Of a stretch of 64,000 nucleotides of DNA, positions 10,795 to 23,210 are shown piece by piece. The stretch is taken from the NCBI GenBank assembly GCA_051530055.1, contig CM121341.1, positions 14,136,001-14,200,000 of the forward strand, written 5' to 3'. The first letter of the stretch is position 1. The number at the start of each line of letters is the position of its first letter. The notes beneath the pieces are model-generated. The model did no database searches and had not been told where the DNA came from. It saw nothing but the letters and a program-made list of their open reading frames with translations. Made by a program: the position numbers and the translations under genes. Source of the stretch: Neoechinorhynchus agilis. Its lineage: Eukaryota > Acanthocephala.

Positions 10795-12081
10795 TTATCT
10801 GACCATCTGGCCTTGAACGCCGCACGTAAGAGAGATGAATGATTTTGGTCCAACAGCCTCATAGCCGTTGGTGACAGTCCAGGTCTCTGCATTGTAGTAA
10901 AGAATACTCTCAATTAAAGTCCTGAACAGCTGCGAACGGAGTTCATCAGGCAAAGACTCACTGTCAAACAGTGGTTTAAGTTGCCCCATTGCCCTCGAAG
11001 CTATAGTTGTCCGTCGGCTGACATCCGCACTCACCTCAGGAACGACAGCTCCCAGATAGACATACCGCTCTATCTGTTTTAATTGCCCGACGCCATTCGG
11101 CCCTTCGCAAGAGACTGTATGCGCGACATGCGGAATCGTCAAAAATTCCGTCTTTTTCGAGTTGATGGTCAGACCAATCATACTCGCCCTCTCGCACAGT
11201 CTATTTAGCATGCGTTGAGCTCCTACGACTGTTGAGGACATCAATACGATGTCGTCGGCATATGCCATGTAGGAGGCGCGTATCTCAGGATACCTGCGAC
11301 CTCTTTTCCTCAACAGAAGAAATCCATCTTCATCATTCGGTAGTGCCCATCTCATTACCCAATCAAGCACCAAGATGAAGAGGAAAGAAGCCATTGTGTC
11401 GCCCTGCAGAACACCTGAAGTGGTGGAAAAGTATTCTGTCAAACCGCCAGCTATCTTTACGGCGGACCGTGTGTTTTTATATAATGCCATAACGGATGTA
11501 GCAATGATCGGCGGCACTCCATACTCCTTTAAGATACCGCCAATCATCGTTCGATTTACCGAATCGAAAGCTCGACGGAAATCAACAAATACCAGCGTCA
11601 CATCCGTTTGATGAATTCGTGCCTCCTCGAGGATCCTCCTCAAAGCCAATATGTGCTCTGTGGTGCCTCGACCAATCCTGAAGCCGTTCTGTTCAATTCT
11701 TAGAAACGGTTCGAGGATTGGCTGAATTCGGCATCTCAAAATGCTGCTGAAAAGTTTTGCCGCGTTGGACATCAAAGATATACCTCTGTAGCTCTCCACC
11801 TTTGTCGAGCAGCATTTCTTGGGGATCGTTGTTAAATGCGCCGTTTGCCAGATTTGAGGTACTGAGCCACCATTCATTATGCCATTCATTATCGGTATGA
11901 TTATTCTGGCAATAGATTCAAACCTCAGTACCTCTGCCATTATCCCATCTGGGCCTGATGCACGTCCCGCACGCATAATTTTCGCCGCAGCGATCGCTTC
12001 CTTCACGGAAATCGGTCCAGTGAAGTATGCTTCAGTGCTTGGGACGATTGTGCCTTTTGGAATTGCAGGACTCACTTCCAA
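10795..12081 (-). pseudogene. LINE reverse transcriptase domain
   Basis: This 428-codon frame contains the RT palm motifs in order: 'VESYRGISLMSNAAKLF', 'EQNGFRIGRGTTEH', 'TLVFVDFRRAFDSVNR', 'GVLQGDTMASFLFIL' and 'ASYMAYADDIVLMS' (catalytic Asp pair). After 'ILYYNAETWTVT' the expected 'LRAAFKARWSDKVTN' continues in a different frame (10704-10913), marking a frameshift. It has no separate start signal and is part of the element at 10516-13717. Confidence 0.85.
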
Positions 12082-12288
12082 AGACGATAATGGCGAATTG
12101 AGAATTTACGCAAAATAATTTGCGATTATCTTTTTTCTGATTTCCGGGGAGGGACCTTCAATCAAAGTTGGCTGTCTTTGGGATCTTCCTGTGGGAGTGT
12201 TTATCGCTCTCCATGCTAAGGAGGTACGAACAAAACCTTCCTTAAATGCGATCCCGCGAACTGCATCCTATATCGAAGCTTTTTGCTT

Positions 12289-13314
12289 TTAATTATAGAG
12301 GTTGGCAAGTTCAAGACTTGCAATGCGAGCCTCAGATCGTTTTCCTCTTTTTCTTAGAGTTTTGATCTGCTCAGCCATTGCCATAAATTCACAGTCCTCC
12401 TGCCATATAACCTTTGCAGCTTTTATGCGCCTCATTTTTGGGAGGGTTTTCTCGGCCGCTTCGATCACTGCGTCGCAGATTGGCTTATAATAAAAATCAA
12501 TATCCGTTTCAGCAGCTGGCATCGAGCTCAGTTGATTCTCTAGTTCGATATCGAACTCTTTCCTCTTCTCCTCATTAGCGAGGGCGCCATAGAACGGGCG
12601 TGGAGGATGCTGAGGCGTACGGAACAACGAGTCGTTCATGCTCAACTGACACATTACCAACTTGTGGTCGGTTGGCAGCCCATCAACTGTGAATGTGTCA
12701 GCGTTATTGACCCGACATTTTTCCTTAAGTCTCAACAATATATGGTCAAGCTGAGCTAAGTGTCTCTTGGGATTTTTTCCCATGGCATGTTTGGACGGAT
12801 TCTTTTGACCCATAAACGTCGCCAAACGCCACGAACGCTTCCGGAATAAAGTGTTAGCAGACACGAGATCATTCCGCTCCAGCACCTCAACCAAGTACCG
12901 GCTGTTCCGATTCTCGCCTTTCAACACATATAGCGATCTTTCGGAATGCGGTAAAATCGCGTTGAAGTCACCGGCTATTAGGAGGGTGTCTCTGTTCCGT
13001 ACATCATCTAATGCTTCGGCTAGATTTCCATAAAATCCTTCAACCGCTTCTTCATCCGACGAGGAGGTCGGTGAATATACGCAAAAAGCATATAGATTTC
13101 TCGACCGAAGCTTTATGCTGACACGAAGGTTTCGGTCAGTTACAGTACTGCATAGTGCTGAGTTTCGAAGGCGGGGTGATAAACAAACGCCTGCACCTCC
13201 ATTTCCTCGACTGTCCGCAGATAGGTAACATAATGACCAGCCTCCTCCTAAATCCTCCTGATTTACGTCTGTGTCTGACTGGCTTCTTATGCGCAATTCT
13301 TGTAAAAAACACAA
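12289..13314 (-). pseudogene. LINE endonuclease domain (APE type), broken ORF
   Basis: This 341-residue frame carries 'FLQELRIRS' (catalytic Glu region), 'FCVYSPTSSSDEE', 'LLIAGDFNAIL' and 'LAQLDHILL...DGLPTDHKLV', the ordered motifs of AP-endonuclease-like domains of LINEs. The expected start 'GSLNCRSLRAQW' lies in another frame at about 13300-13420, so a frameshift separates it from the rest. The enzyme would nick target DNA for target-primed reverse transcription. Confidence 0.85.
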
Positions 13315-13829
13315 GATCCATTCTGGCGTCCCTTGCCAATTTGGCCAGGGTTCCCCTGCGCCATTGCGCTCGCAGACTCCTACAATTTAAGGATCCGATT
13401 AGCTGGGTCAAAGGGCTCACGGCTGTCAGCGCCACCTGAACAGTCCGTACCCACCACGGTGATGAGCTTCGACTGACGCTTTCGTTGCTTCCGGCGACAG
13501 TTTCGCTCATTTCGACGCTCAAGTCGTCGGCGAGAGCTACGACGCCCTCGATTTTCCCGTTGCACTGTTGGATTTTGTTGCTCCTGTTCGCTGCCGCATC
13601 ACCAAGTGGAGCGGCACACCGACCCCGCGTTGACAGGCTACTATCAGCAGCTGTCTGGCCGCCGGAGCTGCTTCTTTTACGTGACCGACAAGAATCAGTA
13701 ACATGAAGTCCGATCATCGTGAAAGAAAGTTAAGGTAGTATAACCAATATAACATTGCTCGCTGACCTGACATTGAGCGTGAGGGCATTTAAATTTTTAT
13801 ACCACTTCCGAGTAAGCCATGATTAAAAT

Positions 13830-15350
13830 TTGAACGAAGGTCCTATATTGAGGACCTTCATATACCTTATAAATAAAGCTGAAAGGAAACGATTTAAAGA
13901 ACTCATAAATAATGACACTATTTCAATTGGAAAGGCGGACAAAAGCAATATGATTGTCATCTTGAGCAGAGACGTCTACCTTAAAAAGATCGCAAGCATC
14001 GTTGATGATTCATCAAAATTCGAAATAATCAATAACTCTGCAGAGAAATCCATAAAAGCGATAACCAACCAATTAAATAAAATTATTGATAAAGTGAATT
14101 CTAAAGCAGGACATAAAATCTTCGAACGAGTAAGCTGACACGAGGAGGTTGATTATATTTACAGCAATCCAAAAAACCGCAAAGATACCAATGATCTCCC
14201 TCTAAGGCCTATAATTTCAAGCATAGGTGCGCCAGTTTATGAAGTAATTATGATGGTGAACTGAAGGAAAAAAATTATGAATATATTAATCAGAATTTTC
14301 GACTAATGCGTTGGTATTCTTCAGTGATAGTTTGTTAGTATCGAAGACACTAAATCGGTTACTTATGCCATATATACCGACTGGATATAACTGCCGAACG
14401 ACGAACGAATTCATGGACGTCATCAGAAACAACATAGCTACCGGAATTATGTCGTCTCTAGACGTATGCAATTTATTTACAAATATTGCAATAGATGAAA
14501 AGATTACAATTATCTATGAAAAGATATATCGAGGAAACGAAAATCCATTACCGGACATTGAGGAAGAGGACTTGAAAATACTTAACCATTTCGAGGCGAA
14601 ACATAAAAAAGAATATTGAAACAAGAAATCATCGACAATACGCAATATTAGCAAGGGCAAGGCGTTGCAAGGAACTCTTAATTCTCGAAGCTATTGTTAT
14701 ACAAAAACATTCACCATCAATAAAAGGGATGAAGGGATCACAACGATCCTTTACACCTTCCAATAAAAAAAATTGATAAATCAACATCAATCGACAATTA
14801 TATACATAAATTAACGCGATTGTGCATGCGTTTATATCATTTTAAATTCTGAAGATGACCACAGTTGATGGCCGAAAATTTAATAATATTAATTTCTATT
14901 CTAACCAATTGTTCCTTCGAATGGATGTGTATTCCCAATGGCGAATTGTAACACACTCGAGTTTTATTGTAATCAATCTTGCGAATTTTCAAGGCCTCAG
15001 CCTCCTTCTCAAGCATCCAAAAATGGATACGACTCTGGTTCCCTACTATCCGTCAGGACCCAAACTGAGCGGGATATTGCAAGTGAAATCATCACAGCTT
15101 ATGGAAAATCGATGCGTGGTATATTATATACCCTCTAAGGATTGCGACCAAGTCTATGTTGGACAGACAAAACAGGGGACGCGAAAAAGAGTCAAGCAAC
15201 ATGAGTATCCGCTACGACGAAGTGACGTGTCATCAGCTTTATTCAATCACGCTATCAACAACGACCACAGAATCGATTTTGAAAACGCGTGTACATGCTT
15301 CAGCGCAGGGGTGAAACATCACCTCGGGAATTGACGGTCCCGCGCAACCG
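13830..15350 (+). mobile_element. Degenerate Penelope-like element fragments (RT and GIY-YIG)
   Basis: Pieces in order: 13830-14138 with 'ISIGKADKSNMIVILSRDVY'; 14311-14619 with 'IMSSLDVCNLFTNIAIDEK' (Penelope RT motif); a C-terminal tail region at 14620-14860; and 14855-15334 with 'YYIPSKDCDQVYVGQTKQG' followed by 'RVKQHE', a GIY-YIG nuclease. The tail preceding the nuclease shows that at least two truncated copies are joined. Frames are interrupted and a full protein cannot be made. Confidence 0.75.
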
Positions 15351-15369
15351 AGTCAAGGCTACCAACTAA

Positions 15370-15535
15370 GGTACCCTCCACCACATCAATTTTTATATGC
15401 TTGAGAAGGAGGCTGAGGCCTTGAAAATTCGCAAGATTGATTTCAATAAAACTCGAGTGTGTTACAATTCGCCATTGAGAATTGATTTCTATGTGGCTGT
15501 AATGGGTATCGAGTATAATATTGAAAAAGATCAAT
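15370..15535 (-). repeat. Inverted Penelope terminal repeat
   Basis: The minus strand of this stretch repeats the plus strand around 14925-15000 ('TCTCAATGGCGAATTG', 'TGCGAATTTTCAAGGCCTCAG') and resembles 10060-10110 and 50129-50230. Penelope-like elements often carry terminal repeats in tandem or inverted arrangement, so this is read as a pseudo-LTR. Confidence 0.6.
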
Positions 15536-15702
15536 AATATGCAACGAAAGGAATTTCTAAATACTTAACCTAGAGTTATTTTACCTTTTAAACCGGCTTT
15601 TATCTTTAAAATTACTCCTTAATATCTTTTCAAAAGGTGTGTCGCATAAAATTTAACTAAATATTTTAATGTCTTGGATTATTATCTTCGAGGAAAAAGA
15701 GA

Positions 15703-16005
15703 CTTTCTTTTGGAAGTTTTGCCACCCCGCATTTAGATTCACTAATTTATTTCCGATATTTCGTCGGATAATTTCGACAGTTCCTCAAGGTTTGTCCGAC
15801 GAAGTATCGGAAATAAATTACTTTCTTTTGGCAGTTTTGCCACTCAGGATTTAATTTCACTAATTATGAAAACTTTTGTTCAACTTAAATAGTACAAAAC
15901 TTACGAGCAATGACAAACATAGATAATATCGGAATTATCCGACGGAATATCGGAAATAAATTAGTCAATTTAAATCCGGGGTGGCAATACAACCAAAAGA
16001 AAGTA
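15703..16005. repeat. Inverted-repeat element with about 75-bp arms
   Basis: The left arm (about 15703-15775: 'ACTTTCTTTTGGAAGTTTTG' to 'CGTCGGATAATTTC') is the reverse complement, with mismatches, of the right arm ending at about 16005. A third partial copy lies inside at 15798-15870 ('GTCCGACGAAGTATCGGAAA'). There is no coding content. It resembles a MITE or foldback remnant. Confidence 0.7.
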
Positions 16006-16009
16006 AATA

Positions 16010-16607
16010 TTTTTTGTTGCAACTAAACAAGGTTTAAAAATTCGCTCAAAATTGTTTTTTGAAACGCGCTTACTTTCACTTATAATCGATCGTTTTAAGG
16101 TTCGCTTTAAAGTTTGTTCAATATTCATCTACTTTAAAAAGATTTTCCGATGAACCACTTAAATCTTTCGAAAATGCATGCATTCACAAAATGACTTTGC
16201 GGATTTGGCGCTTCTAGTGAGTGTTCGAAGGCATCTGCTCTAGCTATAAAAACGTTCATTAGCTTACTTAGACATATGTTTGAACTCACTGTATGCGTCT
16301 AGATCATCATTTTGCGATCATCCTGCAGTTGGCTAAGCCCGAATATGATGCCAAAGCGTTGGCTTTTGAATCCATTAGAGTATATCGCTACCAAGATCTA
16401 TGATCCATAATAGTAATTGCTGCCATTTCGGCACAACTACAACATAAATGCCATGCTATCGGAGTGAGGAATGAACCAGTTTTTCCTATGACGGAAAGAT
16501 ATTTTCGCTGCCTCAAAAGTTCTTCCGCCCAATCAACAAAGGGTCACGATTAATTTTACTCATTTGTCGCTATCAAAATCTATTAAACTAAATCCTCCTC
16601 TGCTATC
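16010..16607. other. Intergenic, nothing recognised
   Basis: AT-rich spacer downstream of the LIM gene. No gene, repeat or RNA structure was recognised. Confidence 0.3.
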
Positions 16608-17186
16608 TCAGACAGCACAATTCGTGCAAAGAATGCCACCAGCATCGCTAGGACAATAACTTCCATCACTGATGACTTGTTCGCATTTTGAGCACTTAAA
16701 ACACTCATCGTGCCAGAACTTTTCCTGGCTATGGACATATCTAGCGCCGGGAGCAACCGGCTTTCCACATGCAGTACAGATCTTCGCGCTTTTTTCAATA
16801 CAGTTCTTACATTGAAGAATGATTTTCGATTTTTCTGAATCCATTTTCATTCGAAAGCTTTCACCCGGTTTAATCGCGCTGCCGCAAGTGCATGCAAAAC
16901 ACCGCTTGTGGAATACCTTGTCGTTGTGGACAATATCTTCGGTTCCTCCAGTGACCGGACCATCGCACATCGCACATTGTTTTGAAGGAAGTTCATTTTT
17001 GCGGCACTCTGCACATATTGATATCGATTTGTTATTCTCGGTTCGTGGGAAATAGGTGCCCGCGATTGGTTTCTCGCATCTATCACATACGAAGCACACT
17101 AGGTGGTAGCTTTTTCCAGCTGACTCGATAATCTTCCCCTCGGTAATGTCCTTCTCGCATTTATGGCACTTCGTCAAGTTGGGCAT
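16608..17186 (-). CDS. Three-LIM-domain protein
   Basis: The frame runs from ATG 17186 to the stop at 16608, 192 residues. LIM domains bind zinc and serve as protein-protein adaptors, often at muscle attachment or actin structures. LIM1 begins 'CHKCEKDITEG' and ends 'ICAEC'. LIM2 begins 'CAMCDGPVTGG' and has 'FHKRCFACTC' before 'CKNC'. LIM3 begins 'CTACGKPVAPG' and runs 'FWHDECFKCSKC' to 'CTNCA'. All eight ligands are present in LIM1 and LIM3; LIM2 has an extended loop. The frame is open further upstream, but a textbook acceptor (CTCGCACTTTCAG, three bases before the ATG) argues that the mRNA begins there by splicing. The family (FHL-like, LIMPET-like or other) is unresolved. Confidence 0.85.
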   Translation of the reverse strand: MPNLTKCHKCEKDITEGKIIESAGKSYHLVCFVCDRCEKPIAGTYFPRTENNKSISICAECRKNELPSKQCAMCDGPVTGGTEDIVHNDKVFHKRCFACTCGSAIKPGESFRMKMDSEKSKIILQCKNCIEKSAKICTACGKPVAPGARYVHSQEKFWHDECFKCSKCEQVISDGSYCPSDAGGILCTNCAV

Positions 17187-20100
17187 CGTCTGAAAGTGCG
17201 AGTGGGTAAAGAAACATACGGTCCGTGGGTTTATATGTTCTCGCTTTCTTTTCAAAGGGATTCCCACGTTCTTTGAAAAGAACTACATGGCTATATAAAC
17301 ACTCAGAGCTCGACCCAAAAGCCTACTTGCCAAATATACAAAGGCACTTATAAACAATTTTATGTCAGTAAACGCGAAACCACCAACGTTGCTTCACGGA
17401 GTCGAACACAGAGAAAAACCAGAGGAGAAATGAGAAAGTGACAGAAACGAATAGGGTTCAATCAGAATGCTACTACTTATCATCGGCGCGGTATGCCGAT
17501 CCCGATGAGTTATCAATCGAAATGTGAGAAGGGCGTGGCACATAATCACTGCTATGCAACCCTGCCAAGCGCGCGCGCTCTTCTTCGCACTGCTCAATTG
17601 CGTACGGTTGCCATGGTAACCGAAATTCTCAAAAAACTTATTCTGCTAGCAAAATTGGCTAAACTTATTTACTTTCGAAATCGATTAAAATGGCCGAAAA
17701 TATTAGAAAAAAAACAGAATTGCCTCCAGGAATGCAATCAGAATTTTTGAGGTGTAAAAGGAAACACCTACCATGCGTTTCCAGAATTGATTGTACCTAA
17801 CGGGACTACAAATAGAACAAAATTTAAATTTTTTTGTAAATTTCTCATACTTTTCATTGATGCGGATCCAGTTCTACACGACAGAATTGATTTTTTTCAT
17901 GTGACGTAATTTCTCTGGTCAACACTGGTCAGTTGGTTTCCATAGTTTAAAGATTGTGGAAGGTGGTTGAGGGAATACCAAAACGTCTTTGTGACGTCCA
18001 TCAAAAGTACTTTAAGTCAGAGATAGACGAGACGCAATAGACATCGTCTTTGGTCGACAATTCTATGGTACCTTGAAAGATTCTTAAACTATTGGTACCA
18101 ACGGGGTAGCAGTTCTTCGAAAATATCTCGTATTAAAACTACAAATGTGCCTTCAGATATCTTTTAAAATTACGCTTTGCCATTTAAATTTTTAATAATT
18201 AATTCTTCTTTTAACTTCAACCACGGTCGAATTTCTCCGAAAAAAGTGAAGCAAAATAATTCCCCGGCTGTGATTCGTCTAAAACACACTAGGAAATTAT
18301 ACAATGTTTTTGCGATTCAGAGTTAAGAATAAATTGGTACCAAAAACCAATTTCCAAGCATGGTATTTTAATTTAAGAATTAATGCAACGAAATGAAGTT
18401 TTAATTACACGAAATCAAAATGTCTTTTCATACTTGTCGGTTCTGATTAAATCAATCCATTTGTCAAAAAGCTAAGTAAACTAGTCTTTAAACGACTTTA
18501 AAAATCTCTCTCTGGTGTCGATTTTTGACCAAAATAATAACATAATCTCTAAACGTATAGGTTTTATTTTCTCGACCGAAATAAATCAGCTAATTTTTGT
18601 TTATTTAAAAGAAGCATATTAATGAAAGTGAGAGGGATTATTTTTCAAAAAACGTGAGCGATGAGTTAAAAAAGTTCAGAGAAATCGTTGGCTGCTTAAA
18701 TTCATTTTGCCTGAAACAAAATTGAGCGCGGACCAATGGCAAAAATGTGAGGACAAAAATAATTTTTAGGGTCCTCACGTGAAGTGTTTTTGCAGCGCAC
18801 CGAAAATATCGACTAAAAAGGGGAAATTCGTGCGTAAATAGCGAAACTAATCTTATCCAGATAGTGGGACTACAATCCTGTTCGGTTTTTCTCATTGATC
18901 AAACAAAGTGTTCGAAAATGGCAATAACGTTTTCGTTAGGACTTAGAAAGTGAGTGTTTTGACATTATTTACAGGCTTGGCATTCTTTACAACTCTAAAA
19001 AGATTTGCGACTAGTCACGCGAATAACTGCAAAAAGAAACACTCATACCCATTCGAACTTAGAGGTATTCACGGTACTGCTCCATACGAAAGGTTCCATA
19101 TGTCAATGGTCGGCCATGGCAAAATATGAACGAAACAAGGAACGAGAAAAGTTTAGGAAGCGTGGTGTAATCTTTCGAAAATGTCTAAAAACGCTTCACA
19201 CTAAACGATGAAGAGAGTGAATTCCACAGCTAAACAAGACTAAGAGTTTAGCACACTTTTCGCAGTGAAAGGACGTGCTATGCATTTTGTGAGCTAAGCA
19301 CGTTAGCAACATTTTAGACAGCAGGAAGAGGGTGTTAGTGCTTCACCTCCTCGCGTTATGAGTCAAGGGGTGTGCCAAGCTTCTTTGTGCCCATTCAGCC
19401 GTATATGGAAAAAATAATCTAAAACATATCTATCGATGATGAACTTTTCTAGTATACATTAAATGAGCCAAATGAAGATTCAATATTCTGCGTTATATAT
19501 TTAAACGAATCAGCGATCTTAACCAATATTTTAGCTCAGCGATACGATGTCGATGGAATCACATATAGGGGATCGAAAATCGTAATTTAATAAGCTTGAG
19601 GTTCGAGTGTTCATATACGTAAATTGAAACTCATACTATGAAAAGTCATCGTTTTTGTAGTACCAAAGACGGATAGTTGTACGTATTCGACTCGTGAGAG
19701 ATTGAGCGAGAAAGCAAAATCAATGTAATATACAGCAAAAATGATTGGAAAGAAGTTTCTTTGATCAAATACGACGCCGCTAACTTTAAATAGATATTTA
19801 GTGTGAATAACATCTAAAATTTATATCGATGCCAGGTTTTTATTAGGAACTAAAACTCCAAAAAAACGGTTCGTTTTGCTCCACAACTGGAAAATGCTAT
19901 GAGCGAGACGCGCTATATCCATTGGGATATTTGATCATTGTGAGACACTCCACTATAAACGCAAAAGTGGCAGGTTGGAAACGTCAGGAGAGAAATTTGG
20001 GATGGCGACGTTAGCCTATTCTACTATAGAGCTGAGTTTCATATAGAATCGTCAAAACGAGCACAAGATGGATTCCGTTTACATCAGTAGACAAGAAGAT

Positions 20101-21388
20101 TGATTGATAATGAAAATGCCACCTTGCTTAGATCCAATGATCGTTACAATCTTTGCACATAGTTAAATGAGCAACCAACGACCCTTTAAATGGCGGACCT
20201 CCAGTTACTCTTTTCTTCAGATTGGATTCGCTAATCAAGGAGCTCCGCTATATCCCAAATCTTTCAAGTAGGCAAGTTTAAACTAAATCACTTGCTAATT
20301 TAATCGATTATAACGTGTCAATATTCGATGTGTACGTTGATATGTTAAACCGTCGAATGTGACTATTTAAGTAGCGCTTTCTTAAGTTCTATTATGTCGA
20401 ATTATCTGGTCAATCAAAATTATCATTATACAGGATTCATCATACGAAATTCTAGAAGACGAGCCTAAATTTGAAGGCATAATTTTTGTCGGATTAAACC
20501 TTGATGAAAATATAATGCAGTCAAAACGCAATTTAGTGAAGATCATCTTATATTACTCCCTTCAGAAGTATCTACAGCCTCTGTGTAATAGAAGCCTGAT
20601 CGTGTTTAAGCATAGCATTGAAAAATATATATTCAGATGTATCGAACTTCTCATATCGTGATGATAGTTCATGAATTTATAAAGCTTAAACCAATTTGTT
20701 CGCGTTTACTCAGAGATTCAATTTTGCTATTGAGAACTAGACTGTGCTTCAATTGTGTCTTCGTGAAGTTCAATTCTCTCATTCATACGTCAATCGTAGG
20801 ATTAGTGAAACACTATTCTGCGTATCAATCGTAAATAAATGCTTCTTTATATTACGATATTTGCGAATTTCGATTCCCGTTGGACATTTATTTTCAAACA
20901 CTAGCATCCATTAAAAAGTACAATTATATTACTGCCAACAAAAATGTTACTTAACGAGCATTGGTGCGTCTCAAATGATGTTTAAATAAGTCATTTATGC
21001 CATTTTCGACGAATTGATGCTTTACTTTAGATGGTGCTCCTAAAAGACAGGACGCAAATTATTCATTTTTCCTGGAAACAATTTCTCTCTCTACTAATCG
21101 ATATAATATCAATCCTACGCGACTTTTGAAACCAAAAAGGTCAAACCTTCAGGTATGCGATGTTGCATTTTAAATCAGTAACGCCTCTGACTCCCAATTG
21201 GCTGAACTGTGTAACCTATTGCGTAAGCCTCATTTACTCTATTCCTCTTAAACACTTCACCAACGCCTTTGAAATAAAGACAAGTGCACTTTGTTAAGTT
21301 AAGAAGGAGTTGCATAACTCAAACAATATTGGGACAATTGTCTGCAAAGGCGTATTTGGTTAACTTTCAATTGTGTAGTTTGAAATTG
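17187..21388. other. Long gene-poor stretch
   Basis: For 4.2 kb I find no recognisable protein motif, RNA gene or defined transposon. Short open frames at 17493-17750 (+) and 18638-18895 (-) have no conserved motif. Small multi-exon genes could be hidden here, as the 7640-8067 gene shows. Confidence 0.3.
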
Positions 21389-21574
21389 ATGGGTATTCTG
21401 ATATTTATCGCATTGTGTGTCGTTTTGAAAATGGTCACAAATCAAGCGCCCGTCGTGTGCCATCGAAAAATTATCGAATATTCTAAAATGTATCGGAAAT
21501 GCTCTGACGGACATCAGTGGTGTATGTTTCTTAGACCAAGGTACCAAGAATGTTATCCATTAGCGATGTGGTAA
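21389..21574 (+). CDS. Small secreted Cys-containing peptide, 61 residues
   Basis: ATG 21389 opens 'MGILIFIALCVVLKMVTNQA', a convincing signal peptide. A short mature region follows with four cysteines ('VCHRKI', 'YRKCSDGHQWC', 'YQECYPLAMW') and then TAA 21572-21574. Four cysteines could give two disulfides. An AG acceptor-like site (TTGTGTAG) lies 11 nt before the ATG, as for other genes here. No family is recognised. It could be a secreted effector, hormone-like or structural peptide. The open frame continues upstream of the ATG, which lowers confidence in the start only. Confidence 0.4.
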   Translation: MGILIFIALCVVLKMVTNQAPVVCHRKIIEYSKMYRKCSDGHQWCMFLRPRYQECYPLAMW

Positions 21575-22713
21575 ATTCTCTAGTAGGTACAATTGGGTTC
21601 GCGAGAGTATCGAATTCAAAGGTGCACTGAAGACAGGTAACATTCGTTGAATTCTTCGTTTCACGTAAATTTTCCTTATAGATTTTTGCGATCATAACCA
21701 TTTTCATGGACATTGCCAACACGAGTGTTGCATATTCGAACTGCTTCTCGATTCACCAAAGTGCTCCTGCGCTTTATTAGTATCCTCGTTTAGTTTGGGC
21801 GTTGTCTTGACTTTTCATCTTTCGACTTTATGTAAATATTTCATCGTTGATTTTGTTCAACAACTAAGAAATGTGAATAGTCAATGCGCCAATTTTTTGC
21901 AAATATGTTAGCTATTTGTGGGTAAAGAGAAATACATCAAAGAAAGTATTCAGTTGGAATATACTTTAAAGTAGGCAGAAACTTTAAAATACTAGATTAT
22001 AACAACGAATTTATAATAAATACGTTAATTAAAATGCAAAATGTTTACTTCGCTTTTTCGTAAATTTCAGAACACATTATACTTTGGTAATAAATAATCA
22101 TTTACCGGGTGTTGACCTAAACAATAATTCCAATCATATTCCCCCGTACCTCACATATCGACATTTACATTATACTTTATTAAATTAAAACATAGGTTGA
22201 GATAGTTTCCCATTTATAATATAGTTAAAGAAGACTAGTGTGGTCTTTATGTTCGCAATGTTGCATTGAATAAGTTCTTAAATTAGTATCCCGAGCATTT
22301 TTAAGAACCGTGCAGCGAGTTTAAACAACGCGCCAAGTTGCTAGTTAAACTTCTATTTTCAAAAACTAATAAACTAAAAGGATACCTTAGGATATAGTTT
22401 AAACAGCGACAATCGAACATGTTCACGTAAGTTAACCTTTGTTTTTTAAAGTATAAAGATTTGAATAAGGAATTCTGGATACAAAACAAGTTATTCTACA
22501 AATAGCTAAAAAAACTGTTTTCGGCGTTCAAAATAATAATCGTCAAAACAAATCAATGGTCAATACAACTAGTGGGCATGGCGATAAATGCGATCGTCTG
22601 ATTGTGTTTATCGGTACGTATTGCCTGATAAATACATTTAATCGAAACTGAACAAAGGACTAATCACATACAATTTTGACTCTGATTGCGTTGGGAATCT
22701 TTTGAATTACCTT
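21575..22713. other. Intergenic, nothing recognised
   Basis: AT-rich spacer. I examined it for an upstream exon of the EGF gene that follows; a fragment at 22559-22610 ending in GGTACGT is in an incompatible phase, so none is called. Confidence 0.3.
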
Positions 22714-23210
22714 AGAAACATGAGCCAATATCCTCAGTATCAACCGTGTGGCGCCGAATCAATCACACCGACATTTCTCAAGTGCAAATGTCGACCTGGT
22801 TGGATTGGGACATTCTGCAATCAGACGTGCCCGATTGGAAAATTTGGGTACAACTGTTCGGAACCTTGCAAGTGCTCAAATAATTCCCACTGTGATCATG
22901 TGACTGGTAATTGTGTAGGTAAGTTGGAACATTTGTTTAAGTATTTTACTAAGTTTGCTCCCATCAGACATTTCGACCAGCCTGCAATCATGTTCCGTTG
23001 ATTGTGTATCCGGGAGATGCAATAAACACACGGGGAAATGTCAGTTAATGCTTCCGGAATTTCAAAGTTCAAGCAAATGTGCTGAGTTATGCTATACTAT
23101 ATTCGATGGAGTATTTGGAAGAACTAATTGTCATGCGATTTGCAGTAACGTTGATGAAATGCTAGCAAATGTATTCGGTGCTAGTTTCAGTGCTGAGCCA
23201 GTGCACCAAG
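22714..23210 (+). CDS. EGF-like Cys-rich gene, two internal exons (incomplete)
   Basis: Exon A (after TTACCTTAG, to 22918) encodes 'CKCRPGWIGTFCNQTC' and 'FGYNCSEPCKCSNNSHC', the spacing of MEGF/laminin-type EGF repeats. A 49-nt intron (GTAAGT 22919 to CATCAG 22967) joins in phase to exon B (22968 to about 23210), which continues with 'SCSVDCVSGRCNKHTGKCQ' and further cysteines. A donor-like GTTAGT follows at 23211. Such proteins are extracellular or membrane receptors. I see no signal peptide and no clear end. A possible last exon after TTCTTTAG near 23365 gives a short basic tail, but this is weak. First in-frame ATG is at 22720. Confidence 0.6.

Larger units (their letters stand above)
10516..13717 (-). 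mobile_element. Degenerate APE-type non-LTR retrotransposon (RTE-like)
   Basis: Read on the minus strand, the element has a basic N-terminal stretch, an apurinic-type endonuclease, a reverse transcriptase and a C-terminal 'RRRRLQFTGNIIR' segment, all within 3.2 kb. Compactness and domain order suggest the RTE group, but I cannot place the clade firmly. The frame is broken at least three times: between 13314 and about 13300 in the endonuclease, near 10870 in the post-RT region, and near 10740. It is therefore non-autonomous. No target-site duplication could be defined. It sits between oppositely oriented Penelope fragments. Confidence 0.85.

Noticed and set aside
17493-17750. 85-codon plus-strand frame
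   Set aside because: No motif, AT-rich second half that looks like random translation, no splice or start context.
18638-18895. 85-codon minus-strand frame with a hydrophobic stretch
   Set aside because: The hydrophobic stretch is internal and the rest has no recognisable features. Insufficient support.
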